A DNA stretch of 64,000 bases. Source: Sphingomonas_O sp046153865. GTDB lineage: Bacteria > Pseudomonadota > Alphaproteobacteria > Sphingomonadales > Sphingomonadaceae. Below the pieces are notes generated by a model. The model worked only from the letters and a program-made list of their open reading frames with translations. It did not search any database and was not told the DNA's origin. The stretch is taken from contig JBJXFA010000056.1 of assembly GCA_046153865.1 (NCBI GenBank), forward strand, positions 1-64,000. Reading direction: 5' to 3'. Of this stretch, positions 38,796-47,291 are shown piece by piece. Every line of letters begins with the position of its first letter. Positions within the stretch are counted from its first letter, which is position 1. A program made the translations under genes and the position numbers.

Positions 38796-39601
38796 TCGAT
38801 CGCGCCGAACGTCTTGGCCTTGGGGCCTCGGCTGTTGCGCATGTCGCGCTGTTCGGTGCGCTTTCGCTCGGGCTGCTCGTCGCGCCCAAGTCGATGCCGC
38901 CGCTGCAAGCGCCAGTCGATGTCAGTCTGGTCGACGAGGTTGGTCTCGAAGCCGCAATGCCCGAGCCTGCGCGCGAAGAGCCTGCGCCGAGCGTCGCGCC
39001 CGAAGTCGGCCTTCCCGAACCGGCACCACCCGAGCCGCAGCCATCGGAACCTGCCCCGCCCGCCGTGCCGACACCGGCCCCCAAAGCGGTCGCAAAGCCG
39101 GTGGCCGCCACCAGGCCCGCGCCAAAGCCGCAAGCCGCCCCGCCCGCTCCCGCCGCCCGTCCCAAGTCGATTACAACCGCCAGCGCCCCGCCGCGCGGTT
39201 CGCGCCTCGGCCCCGAGTTCTTGAAGGGCATCAGCGATCGCCCGTCGGCGGGCACCGCGCAGACAGCACGCACTGCCAAGATCGGCACGCGCGAGATGGC
39301 GGGGCTGGTCGATGCGATCCGCCGCCAGGTCCAGCCCTGTGCGGACCGGATCAACAATCCTGGCCCCGGCGCAAACGCCATCTCGACCAAGCTCAATCTG
39401 CGGCTAAACCGCGACGGCAGCTTTGCGGCTAGCCCGACCGTGATCAGTCAAACCGGTGTGGACGCCGAAAACGAGCGCTACGCCAAGCGCGTCGGCGAAC
39501 TGGCCGCGTCGGCCTTTGTTCAATGTGCGCCGTTCGCGCTGCCTGACGAACTTTTCGACGGGTGGAAGAACTTCAATCTGAATTACAAGCTGCCTGCCTG
39601 A
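38792..39601 (+). CDS. tolA: TolA-like energy transducer
   Basis: 269 residues: an N-terminal membrane helix (ASAVAHVALFGALSLGLLVA), a long Pro/Ala/Glu-rich periplasmic linker (about residues 60-125), and a C-terminal domain with paired cysteines (QVQPCADRINNPG ... FVQCAPFALPDELFDGW), the TolA domain III pattern. Links the TolQR motor to TolB/Pal. Position between tolR and tolB confirms the role. Overlaps tolR by 4 bases. Confidence 0.92.
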   Translation: MIDRAERLGLGASAVAHVALFGALSLGLLVAPKSMPPLQAPVDVSLVDEVGLEAAMPEPAREEPAPSVAPEVGLPEPAPPEPQPSEPAPPAVPTPAPKAVAKPVAATRPAPKPQAAPPAPAARPKSITTASAPPRGSRLGPEFLKGISDRPSAGTAQTARTAKIGTREMAGLVDAIRRQVQPCADRINNPGPGANAISTKLNLRLNRDGSFAASPTVISQTGVDAENERYAKRVGELAASAFVQCAPFALPDELFDGWKNFNLNYKLPA

Positions 39602-39625
39602 GGGCAGGCTGCGCGAGGAGAATGC

Positions 39626-40984
39626 ATGACCCGGTTCCTAATCCTTGCAGGTGCGCTGCTGGCCAGCCCCGCCTTCGCGCAAACCAGCGTGCCCCCCTCG
39701 ACGACCACGCCGCAAGCGGGTGCCCCGCTCGAGGTGGATGTCGTCGGCGGGCAGAACACCGCGCTGGTCATCGCCGTCCCCACCATGCCGACGCCTGCCA
39801 TCGCGAGCACCCCCGCGGGAAGCACCGAGACGCTCGGTCGCCAGGTCGCCGAGGTCGTCGCCAATAATCTGCGCGGCTCGGGGCTGTTCAAGCCCGTCGG
39901 CCCCGGCGGGATCGGCGGCATCACTTTCCCCGAAGTCACCGCGCCGGGCTTCGAGCGCTGGTCGGGCGCAGGAGCCGCCGCGCTGGTGCAGGGCTTTGTC
40001 CGCGCGAACGGCGACGGCACGCTGACCGTCGGCTGCTATCTTTATGACGTGAACCTGCGCTCCGAACTGACGCGCGCTGGATATGTCGTTCAGCCGCGGG
40101 ACTGGCGCCGCGCCGCGCACAAATGCGCCGACGCGATCTACAGCCGCTTGTCCGGCGAAAGCCCGTTCTTCGACAGCCGCGTCGCCTATATCGCCGAGAC
40201 CGGCCCCAAGGGAAACCGCGTCAAGCGCCTCGCGATCATGGACTCGGACGGCGCGAACCACCGCTTCCTGACCAACGGGCAAAACATCGTTCTCACGCCG
40301 CGCTTCTCGCCCGATTACAAATCGATCGTCTATCTGTCCTACGCGGGCCAGCGCCCGCGCATCTTCGTCTATGACATCGGCAGCGGCAGGCAGCGTCTTG
40401 TCACCGAAGGCGGAAGCGCCGCCTTCGCGCCGCGCTGGTCGCCCGATGGCCGGACGATCCTTTATTCGATGGCAACGGGCGGCAACACCGACATCTATGC
40501 CGTGCCCGCCAGCGGCGGCACCCCGCGCCGCCTCACGAGTTCGACCGGGATCGACATCGGCGGCAGCTTCTCGCCCGACGGTCGCCGGATCGTCTTCGAA
40601 AGCGATCGCTCGGGCTCGCAGCAGCTTTACATCATGAACGCCGATGGCTCGGACCAGCAGCGCATCAGCTTTGGCGGCGGTCGCTTTGCAACGCCCGAAT
40701 GGAGTCCGCGCGGCGACCTCATCGCTTTCACCAAGATTGCGGGCAATTTCCGCATCGGCGTGATGAGCCCCGCTGGGCGCGGCGAGCGGCTGCTGACCGA
40801 TAGCTGGCAGGACGAGGCCCCGACGTGGTCGCCCAATGGCCGCGTCATCCAGTTTTTCCGGACCAGCCAGGGGCGCAGCGGCAAATCGTCGCTCTGGCAG
40901 GTCGATCTTTCGGGCGCAAACGAACGCCGCCTGCCTACCCCCGTCGATGGGAGCGATCCGACCTGGGGACCGTTACTGCCATAA
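39626..40984 (+). CDS. tolB: TolB
   Basis: 452 residues. Signal peptide MTRFLILAGALLASPAFA, an N-terminal TolB domain (VVANNLRGSGLFKPV) and a six-bladed WD40-like propeller with repeated PDG-type motifs (RWSPDGRTILYSM; SFSPDGRRIVFES). Periplasmic partner of Pal and TolA. GAGGAG ribosome site, 24 bp behind tolA. Confidence 0.96.
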   Translation: MTRFLILAGALLASPAFAQTSVPPSTTTPQAGAPLEVDVVGGQNTALVIAVPTMPTPAIASTPAGSTETLGRQVAEVVANNLRGSGLFKPVGPGGIGGITFPEVTAPGFERWSGAGAAALVQGFVRANGDGTLTVGCYLYDVNLRSELTRAGYVVQPRDWRRAAHKCADAIYSRLSGESPFFDSRVAYIAETGPKGNRVKRLAIMDSDGANHRFLTNGQNIVLTPRFSPDYKSIVYLSYAGQRPRIFVYDIGSGRQRLVTEGGSAAFAPRWSPDGRTILYSMATGGNTDIYAVPASGGTPRRLTSSTGIDIGGSFSPDGRRIVFESDRSGSQQLYIMNADGSDQQRISFGGGRFATPEWSPRGDLIAFTKIAGNFRIGVMSPAGRGERLLTDSWQDEAPTWSPNGRVIQFFRTSQGRSGKSSLWQVDLSGANERRLPTPVDGSDPTWGPLLP

Positions 40985-41003
40985 TTCAAAGGGAGAAGAC
41001 GCA

Positions 41004-41513
41004 ATGACGTCCACGATCACCAAGCTCATGCTCGCCACCGCCGTCCTCGGCCTCGCCGCCTGCGCCAAGAAGCCGCCGCCGCAATTGCCGCCGCCCCCAC
41101 CCGAGACGACCTCGACGACCGACACCACGCCAGCCGTTCCCGGCAACGCGCCCGGCAGCCAGGCCGATTTCGTCGCGACAGTATCCTCCGACCGCATCTA
41201 CTTCGAAACCGACAGTGCCGACGTCGACCCGACCGACCAGGCGACCCTGCAATCGCAGGCGCAGTGGCTGGCGCGCTATCCCAATGCGCGAGTCACGATC
41301 GAGGGCCATGCCGACGAGCGCGGCACGCGCGAATATAATCTCGCGCTCGGCGAACGCCGCGCCAATTCGACCAAAAACGCGCTCGCGGCAATCGGCGTGT
41401 CGGCAGACCGGATCACGACGATCAGCTACGGCAAGGAGCGCCCCGAAGGTCTCGGCTCGGACGACGAAAGCTGGTCGCGCAACCGCCGCGCGGTGACCGT
41501 GACGGTGCAGTAG
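41004..41513 (+). CDS. pal: Peptidoglycan-associated lipoprotein Pal
   Basis: 169 residues. Lipobox LGLAAC after MTSTITKLMLATAV, a proline-rich linker (PPPQLPPPPPETTS), and an OmpA-like domain (DRIYFETDSADVD, VTIEGHADERGTREYNLALG, ISYGKERP) that binds diaminopimelate in peptidoglycan. Outer-membrane end of the Tol-Pal bridge. AAAGGGAGA ribosome site. Last gene of the operon, followed by a strong hairpin. Confidence 0.96.
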   Translation: MTSTITKLMLATAVLGLAACAKKPPPQLPPPPPETTSTTDTTPAVPGNAPGSQADFVATVSSDRIYFETDSADVDPTDQATLQSQAQWLARYPNARVTIEGHADERGTREYNLALGERRANSTKNALAAIGVSADRITTISYGKERPEGLGSDDESWSRNRRAVTVTVQ

Positions 41514-41521
41514 CGAGAAAC

Positions 41522-41545
41522 GGGCGGGCACCTTCGTGCCCGCCC
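41522..41545. terminator. Bidirectional hairpin behind pal
   Basis: GGGCGGGCAC (41522-41531), loop CTTC, GTGCCCGCCC (41536-41545): a perfect 10-bp stem between the convergent pal gene and the gene ending at 41553. Few T residues follow, but position and stability make it the likely terminator of the tol-pal operon. Confidence 0.75.
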
Positions 41546-41552
41546 CCAGTCC

Positions 41553-41999
41553 TCATTTAAACGTCAGTTCCTGCAGCAGCATCGTGCCCCGCAGCTTGCG
41601 GACCTTGGCGCGGTCACCCGAAGCAGCCGTCATCTGCTGATCGGTTTGTGCCATGAACTTGCGGAACGCTTCGGCCTGACGCTCGATTTCAGGGCCATCG
41701 GGAATCCGCTTCATCCGCGTCACCAGATAGATGTTGGGTTCGCCGTCACGATCATAGACATTCGCGAATACCCGGTAGTCGGTAATCCAGCCCTGTGACT
41801 TGGCATATTCCTGACTTTTGCGCCACTGGCCCGCGATGAACATCGCATAGTCATAGCTGCCGCCGGGCATGATCTCGATCATGCTCATTTCGACGTAATC
41901 CCCGGCAACCATCGGATAGTTTTGCGCCATTGCAGGCACCGGCACCGCCATGATGGCGGGGGCGATCGCAAGCGCGAGCGCGAGTTTCCACGGTTTCAT
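41553..41999 (-). CDS. Exported protein of unknown function
   Basis: 148 residues with signal peptide MKPWKLALALAIAPAIMAVPVPAMA. The mature part (VAGDYVEMSMIEIMPGGSYD, WRKSQEYAKSQGWITDYRVF, NIYLVTRMKRIPDGPE) suggests a dimeric alpha/beta-barrel-like small domain. I do not recognise a named family; similar periplasmic proteins occur in sphingomonads. AGAGGAGAAAG ribosome site on the minus strand. Confidence 0.75.
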   Translation of the reverse strand: MKPWKLALALAIAPAIMAVPVPAMAQNYPMVAGDYVEMSMIEIMPGGSYDYAMFIAGQWRKSQEYAKSQGWITDYRVFANVYDRDGEPNIYLVTRMKRIPDGPEIERQAEAFRKFMAQTDQQMTAASGDRAKVRKLRGTMLLQELTFK

Positions 42000-42113
42000 T
42001 GTGCTTTCTCCTCTGTTGGGTGGCCGTGCCGGGCTGGCGCGACCTTCCCGCTTCGAGGATTATCGACTGTGACGGCCGACAGGCGTGACGGCCATCACGC
42101 TTGCGCGCGCGAA

Positions 42114-43088
42114 TCACTCGTCGCCGTAGATCGCGATCATCGCCGCTTCGGTCGAACTGATCCGGCCGCGATACATGCCCGGCGTATTGAAGCTCCACCC
42201 CGCGCTGCCATCGGGCGCGACGACGATGACGCCGCCGTCCCCGCCGAGCGCCTTAACCTCGGCCATAACAGCGTCGGCCGCCGCCACGATCCCTTCGCCC
42301 TTGAAACGCACGCGCGCACAGATTTCGTGCGCGACGCCGGCCCGGATGAAGACCTCGCCCGCGCCCGTCGCCGAAACCGCGCAGGCGCGGTTGTCGGCAT
42401 AGGTGCCCGCACCGATGATCGGTGTGTCGCCGATCCGGCCCCAGCGCTTGCCGGTCAGCCCCCCGGTCGAAGTCGCAGCAGCAACATGGCCCGCCTGATC
42501 CACCGCGACCGCGCCGACCGTTCCGTATTTCAGGTCCACGTCGAACCAGCCGAGGCTTTTCGCCTTCAACTCGTCAAGCTGGCGCTTGCGCTCGGGCGTG
42601 CCGAAATATGCGGGATCGACCTGTTCGAGACCCTGTTCGCGCGAGAATTCATCCGCGCCGTCGCCCGAGAGCATGACATGCGGCGACTTCTCCATGATTG
42701 CGCGCGCCAATCCGATCGGGTTTTTCGTTCGCGTTACGCCGGTGACGGCACCGGCTTTGCGCGTCGTCCCGTCCATGATCGCGGCGTCGAGCCGATTGGT
42801 GCCGTCATAGGCATAGACCGCGCCGCGTCCCGCATTGAAGCGCGGATCGTCCTCGAGCACGCGCACCGCCGCCTCGATCGCGTCGAGCGACGCGCCGCCC
42901 GCCTTGAGCACTGCCGCACCCTTTTCGAGTGCAAGCGCGAGCGCCGCGCGGAGCGCCTAGTCGTCCTCGGGCGTGAAGCGCGTGCGCTCGATCACGCCCG
43001 CGCCACCGTGAATGACAAGCGACCATTTGGGGGCAGGCGCGGCGGCAACAGTCATCAGCAACACTCCGATCAAAAAGGATACGCGCAT
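42114..43088 (-). pseudogene. Isoaspartyl peptidase/L-asparaginase with in-frame amber
   Basis: Ntn-hydrolase of the IaaA/EcAIII type with a signal peptide (MRVSFLIGVLLMTVAAAPAP). The N-terminal WSLVIHGGAGVIER is family-typical. The frame then meets TAG at 42957-42959 after FTPEDD and continues without shift as ALRAALALALEKGAAVLKAG, exactly where relatives continue. Downstream features are intact: EAAVRVLEDDPRFNAGRGAV, the nucleophile Thr in KYGTVGAVAVD, and STGGLTGKRWGRIGDTPIIG. A GTG at 42911 could restart translation but would lack the export signal. Nonsense-mutated pseudogene, or readthrough of TAG. Confidence 0.85.
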
Positions 43089-43126
43089 CAGCCAGCTTCC
43101 CGAACTTTCGACAACTCTTACGCCGC

Positions 43127-43597
43127 TCACCAATAGGCAATCAATCGCCCGAGCGTCGCCACCGCCAGCCACAGCGCCAGCGAGGCAATGGCGATGAGCC
43201 GCATCAGTGGCGTCGCACGCGTGAGGGTAGGCCGCCAGAGCGAACGGAACACCAAGGCATTGGCAATCGCAATCATCACCAGCAGCAACTTCCAGCGAAA
43301 CGTCGCCGACGTTGCCAGCGCCACCGCATCGGCTGCAAACAGCAAGGCACCGGTGCCTGCCGACAAAACGAAACCGGCAATGGCCACCGGGGTCAGCGCG
43401 TCCACCAGCGGGCGCAGCGGGATCGTGCGAAACGCGCCGGCCAGCCGCAGGTCAACGAACCCGATCCCGCCGACGAGCATCACGAGACCGAGCAAGTGAA
43501 GCACATTGGCAACCGGATAGGCATTGGGCGATTGCCGCATCCAGCTGCCCAGCGCCGAAGCCTGCACCGCCTCAGCAATCGCCATCACGCTGTCCAA
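43127..43597 (-). CDS. Membrane protein (DUF6644-like)
   Basis: 156 residues with four predicted helices (YPVANVLHLLGLVMLVGGIG; LTPVAIAGFVLSAGTGALLF; WKLLLVMIAIANALVF; LMRLIAIASLALWLAVATLG) ending RLIAYW. The histidine in VLHLLG and the ending fit the DUF6644 family, as I recall it. Four bases behind the DUF6152 gene and probably co-transcribed. Function unknown; the helix layout with a buried His could suit haem or metal binding (speculation). Confidence 0.75.
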   Translation of the reverse strand: MDSVMAIAEAVQASALGSWMRQSPNAYPVANVLHLLGLVMLVGGIGFVDLRLAGAFRTIPLRPLVDALTPVAIAGFVLSAGTGALLFAADAVALATSATFRWKLLLVMIAIANALVFRSLWRPTLTRATPLMRLIAIASLALWLAVATLGRLIAYW

Positions 43598-43601
43598 CGC
43601 G

Positions 43602-43967
43602 TCAGCGCAATTCGATCGTCTTGTCGCCCACGATCACGCGCTCGATCCGCATCTCGGGCGTCCCGTCCAGCCGGGGATAGCCAACCAGCGTGATCGTCTG
43701 ATCGGGCGCGACCATCGCCTGCGTCAGCCCCCGCGCTTCCATTCGCGAAACGGGCGCGAGGATCACATGCCAGGCCTTGCCGCCATAGCGCGTTTTCGCC
43801 GTGCCGTGTGGATTGCCCCAGCTCACGCTGGTCAGCGTGCCCTTGATCATCAGTGTCTTGGTCGCGTCATAGCTGCTCCAGCCATGATGCGCGGCGGCAG
43901 GCACCGCGGTGGCAAACAGGATCGGAGCCAGGGCAAGGGTCAAACGGTTCACAATCGTCTCCATCAT
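43602..43967 (-). CDS. Exported DUF6152-like protein
   Basis: 121 residues with signal peptide ending AVPAAA and mature start HHGWSSYDATKTLMIKGTL, then VSWGNPHGTAKTRYGGKAWH and PRLDGTPEMRIERVIVGDK. This is the DUF6152 pattern of small beta-barrel periplasmic proteins with N-terminal histidines, possibly copper-related by context in other genomes. ATG 43967 has GGGGG upstream; the long upstream frame to 44480 is antisense to the next gene. Partner of the membrane protein downstream. Confidence 0.8.
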   Translation of the reverse strand: MMETIVNRLTLALAPILFATAVPAAAHHGWSSYDATKTLMIKGTLTSVSWGNPHGTAKTRYGGKAWHVILAPVSRMEARGLTQAMVAPDQTITLVGYPRLDGTPEMRIERVIVGDKTIELR

Positions 43968-44098
43968 AGCCCCCGCAGGATCATAACCTGCGACGGGTGC
44001 GGCATCAACGCCTGAGGCCCGGACCGCGCAAACCTTGTTCATTCGCATGGCAGGAAAGTCGTGATAGGGTCGCGCAAACATGACGAGAGGGAAGCGAC

Positions 44099-44953
44099 AT
44101 GACGAACATCGGCAAAATGATGAGCACTGCAGCGCTGGCCAGTCTGGCCGTGGTGAGCCCCGCGCATGCCATCGGCACGACCGTGACCCAAACGCCAAAC
44201 CAGACCCAGGCGACAATGCCCGTTGCGGCCACCGATGAAGCGGCCCCGCGCAGTGGCGGCTTTCTGGGTGGCCTGTTCGGCTGTGCGGCCGACGGCGACA
44301 AGCAGGTGATTGGGGCTGCGGCCGGGGTCGCGGTCGGCGGCTTGCTCGGCAACCAGATTGCCGGCCGCGGCAGCCGCACGCTCGGCACGCTGATCGGCGG
44401 CGCGCTGGGTGCAGCGGCAGGATCGGCGATCGGCTGCAAGCTCCAGAAAACCGACCGCGATCGCGCCGAACGCGCCGCACAGGCCGCGCTCGAAACCAAC
44501 AGCAACCAGGACTGGACGAATGCCGAGACCGGTGCGTCAGGCACGGTCGCCATTGGCCAGACGGACGGGATCGCGCTGGGCAACATGACCTTTGCCAGCG
44601 GCGTCGAACCGGCCACAGGCTATGTTAAGGTCGGCCAGAGCTTCACGGCGGGTTCAACAGTCAATGTCCGCAGCGCGCCCGGAACCCGCGCACCCGTGCT
44701 CGGCAAACTCGCTGCCGGGCAGCGCGTGTGGGTGCCGGCCGCGGTCAAGGGCCAGCCGTGGATGCTCGTCAGCGAAAATGGCGTCGGGCGCGGCTATGTC
44801 TCGGCTCCGCTGCTCAAGCGGGCGACGACCGCTACGGCGTCGAACTGTAAGATGGTCACCCAGACGGTCAGCCTTCCCGGCGAGCCCGAAGCGGCCGAGC
44901 GCTATCAGGCGTGTAAGGACACAGCCGGGCAATGGACGATGACGCGGGTCTGA
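44099..44953 (+). CDS. Glycine-zipper and SH3 domain envelope protein
   Basis: 284 residues. Signal peptide MTNIGKMMSTAALASLAVVSPAHA. A glycine-zipper segment (about residues 74-108: VIGAAAGVAVGGLLGNQIAG, LGTLIGGALGAAAGSAIG) is probably membrane-inserting, as in 17-kDa surface antigens. A bacterial SH3 domain follows (GSTVNVRSAPGTRAPVLGKL; RGYVSAPLL). Two cysteines near the C-terminus (NCKMVTQ, YQACKD) may form a disulfide. Likely outer-membrane or periplasmic structural protein. Confidence 0.85.
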   Translation: MTNIGKMMSTAALASLAVVSPAHAIGTTVTQTPNQTQATMPVAATDEAAPRSGGFLGGLFGCAADGDKQVIGAAAGVAVGGLLGNQIAGRGSRTLGTLIGGALGAAAGSAIGCKLQKTDRDRAERAAQAALETNSNQDWTNAETGASGTVAIGQTDGIALGNMTFASGVEPATGYVKVGQSFTAGSTVNVRSAPGTRAPVLGKLAAGQRVWVPAAVKGQPWMLVSENGVGRGYVSAPLLKRATTATASNCKMVTQTVSLPGEPEAAERYQACKDTAGQWTMTRV

Positions 44954-44990
44954 TGGACGCAACCGGCGAAGCCCGATATAGCGCCTGATC

Positions 44991-46124
44991 ATGTCTATTC
45001 GTCCGTGGCGCGACATCGCGCGTCGTCAATCGCGCCAGATCATGGTCGGGAATGTACCCGTCGGCGGCGGCGCGCCGGTCACCGTGCAAACGATGACCAA
45101 CGCGCCAACCAGCGATGCCAAAGCCACGATCGACCAAATCCGGCGCTGCGAGGAAGCGGGCGCGGACCTTATCCGAGTCTCCTGCCCCGATGTCGAAAGC
45201 ACGGCGGCGTTCGGCCAGATCGTGCGCGCCGCCAATGTGCCGATCATCGCCGACATTCACTTCCACTATAAACGCGCGCTCGAAGCCGCCGACGCGGGCG
45301 CTGCCTGCCTGCGGATCAATCCGGGCAACATCGGCTCCAGCGAGCGCGTTGCCGAAGTCGTGCGCGCGGCGAAGGCCAACGGCTGCGCGATCCGCATCGG
45401 GGTCAACGCTGGCAGCCTCGAGCGCGATCTGCTGGAAAAATACGGCGAGCCATGCCCCGAGGCTTTGGTCGAATCCGCGCTCGATCACATCAAGCTGCTG
45501 CAGGATCACGATTTCCACGAATTCAAGGTCGCGGTGAAGGCATCGGACCTGTTCCTCGCCGTCGCCGCCTATCAACAATTGGCCGAAACCGTCGATTGCC
45601 CGATGCACCTGGGGATCACCGAGGCAGGCGGCTTCGTGGGCGGCACGGTCAAATCGGCGATCGGCATCGGCAGCCTGCTCTGGTTCGGCATCGGCGACAC
45701 GATCCGCGTGTCGCTCTCTGCCGAGCCCGAAGAAGAAGTTCGCGTCGGCTTCGAAATCCTGAAAGCTTTGGGTATCCGCAATCGCGGCGTCCGCGTCGTC
45801 AGCTGCCCGTCCTGCGCGCGTCAGGGCTTCGACGTGATCCGCACCGTCGAAAAGCTCGAGGAGCGGCTACAGCATATCCGCACGCCGATGTCGCTCTCGG
45901 TACTCGGCTGCGTCGTCAACGGCCCTGGCGAGGCGCGCGAGACCGATATCGGCATCACCGGCGGCGGCAACGGCAAGCACATGGTTTATCTCTCGGGCGT
46001 CACCGATCATCATGTCGCCGATGAGGGCATGGTCGATCACATCGTCCGGCTCGTCGAGGCGAAAGCGGCCGAGATCGAGGCGGGAACCAGCGTGGCGTTC
46101 GATCCGCATGCCAAGGCGGCTTGA
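44991..46124 (+). CDS. ispG: HMBPP synthase IspG (GcpE)
   Basis: 377 residues. Converts MEcPP to HMBPP in the MEP isoprenoid pathway with a 4Fe-4S cluster. The TIM-barrel half begins MSIRPWRDIARRQSRQIMVG. The cluster ligands are in VSCPSCARQGFD and LGCVVNGPGEA. GNIGSSERVAEVV, LGITEAGGFVGGTVKSAIG and the usual ending are present. Full length, intact. ATG 44991. Confidence 0.97.
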   Translation: MSIRPWRDIARRQSRQIMVGNVPVGGGAPVTVQTMTNAPTSDAKATIDQIRRCEEAGADLIRVSCPDVESTAAFGQIVRAANVPIIADIHFHYKRALEAADAGAACLRINPGNIGSSERVAEVVRAAKANGCAIRIGVNAGSLERDLLEKYGEPCPEALVESALDHIKLLQDHDFHEFKVAVKASDLFLAVAAYQQLAETVDCPMHLGITEAGGFVGGTVKSAIGIGSLLWFGIGDTIRVSLSAEPEEEVRVGFEILKALGIRNRGVRVVSCPSCARQGFDVIRTVEKLEERLQHIRTPMSLSVLGCVVNGPGEARETDIGITGGGNGKHMVYLSGVTDHHVADEGMVDHIVRLVEAKAAEIEAGTSVAFDPHAKAA

Positions 46125-46176
46125 CCGGATCACCTCGTTTCTATATCCATCAAAACTTGTCTAGAAAGACGATCCG

Positions 46177-46431
46177 ATGGGCTTAAGCATCAAAGATCCC
46201 GAGACCGAACGGCTGGTGCGCGCGCTGGCCGCGCAGCGCAAGACGGGCGTTACTCTAACGATCAAGAATGCAGTCCTTGTCGAGCTGAGCACGCCGCACC
46301 ATGGCCGTGAAGACGATGAATGGTGGCGAGCTCTCAAGGACATTCAGGATCGTTCGCGCGCGCTACCAGTTCTCGATGCCCGGAGTCCGGATGAAATTCT
46401 CGGTTATGATGCGAACGGCGCACCTGCTTGA
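46177..46431 (+). CDS. VapB-like antitoxin
   Basis: 84 residues: MGLSIKDPETERLVRALAAQ followed by RKTGVTLTIKNAVLVEL fits the Rv0623/PSK-type VapB ribbon-helix-helix. The C-terminal tail RSPDEILGYDANGAP is the typical toxin-binding end of this family. It overlaps the PIN gene by 4 bases. Confidence 0.88.
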   Translation: MGLSIKDPETERLVRALAAQRKTGVTLTIKNAVLVELSTPHHGREDDEWWRALKDIQDRSRALPVLDARSPDEILGYDANGAPA

Positions 46432-46826
46432 TCGTCGTTGACACGTCCGCGCTCTACGCGGTCCAGTTCGGCGAGCCCGAAGCACAAAATTTTGCCCGGC
46501 TCCTGCGGGCGGAACGGCGACCGATGATCGGCGCGCCCACGCTGTTCGAATTCTATCTCGTCGTAACGGGGAAGTTTGGGCCGCCAGGTCTGTTCGAGTC
46601 GAAGCAGCTTATCGAGCGTATCGGCGCGGTCATCATCAATTGGGACGAGGACATGGCCGAAATCGCAGCAGCGGCCTTCCTGCGCTACGGGCGCGGCCGC
46701 GACAAGGCCAAGCTCAATTTCGGCGACTGCATGTCCTACGCGCTGGCCAAGTCCTTCGACGCACCATTGCTCTTCAAGGGCGACGATTTCGCGCAGACCG
46801 ACATTCGGTCCGCACTTCAGAAATAG
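46428..46826 (+). CDS. VapC-type PIN toxin
   Basis: 132 residues. IVVDTSALYAVQFGEPEAQN gives the first Asp, PTLFEFYLVV the Glu, and AKLNFGDCMSYALAKSFDAPLLFKGDDF the distal acidic cluster and the LLFKGDDF motif of Rv0624-like VapC. TTG start inside the vapB stop (TTGA). Predicted site-specific endoribonuclease. Overlaps the convergent gene by 10 bp. Confidence 0.92.
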   Translation: MIVVDTSALYAVQFGEPEAQNFARLLRAERRPMIGAPTLFEFYLVVTGKFGPPGLFESKQLIERIGAVIINWDEDMAEIAAAAFLRYGRGRDKAKLNFGDCMSYALAKSFDAPLLFKGDDFAQTDIRSALQK

Positions 46827-47272
46827 ATATCCACATAATCGGTCAGCCCGTCGCAGACTTCCATCTCCTGCAGCCGCCAGTAGCGGCGCTTCCCAGTGAT
46901 CCGGAATTCATATTCGCCATCGCGCAGGCATTCGCGACCTGCGTCGGGCGTATCGCGGATGTCGATCTGGCCCTTGAAGAAGAAGCGATCTTTCTCGATC
47001 CGCGTCACCACGCCGATCAGGTGCAGCGAGCCCTTGTCCTCGGGCGAAAGCTGGCGACCTTTGAGCGTCAGCACGCCATTGTCGAACCGCGCGGAGACCG
47101 TGCCGCGCCGCTCCCAGCCGAGCCATTGCACCGTCAGCCCGGTGTTCTGCGTCAGCCGCGCCGCGGCGCGCGCATCGACGACGATGGTGCGTTCGGCGGC
47201 AACCGGAGCCGAAGCGCCCTGTGCGGCAAGAGCAAGCATGAGCGCTGCGATCATGCGATGATCGTGCCGCAT
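46817..47272 (-). CDS. Exported protein of unknown function
   Basis: About 151 residues with a short signal peptide (MRHDHRMIAALMLALAAQGASA); ATG 47254 is an alternative start. The mature part contains AARLTQNTGLTVQWLGWERR, LTLKGRQLSPEDKGSLHLIG and CLRDGEYEFRITGKRRYWRLQEM with two cysteines near the end. No family recognised; it seems a sphingomonad periplasmic protein. It is divergent from the EamA permease gene, with only about 20 bp between starts. Confidence 0.7.
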   Translation of the reverse strand: MRHDHRMIAALMLALAAQGASAPVAAERTIVVDARAAARLTQNTGLTVQWLGWERRGTVSARFDNGVLTLKGRQLSPEDKGSLHLIGVVTRIEKDRFFFKGQIDIRDTPDAGRECLRDGEYEFRITGKRRYWRLQEMEVCDGLTDYVDIYF

Positions 47273-47291
47273 CGCGCGATGCTCGACAAGG

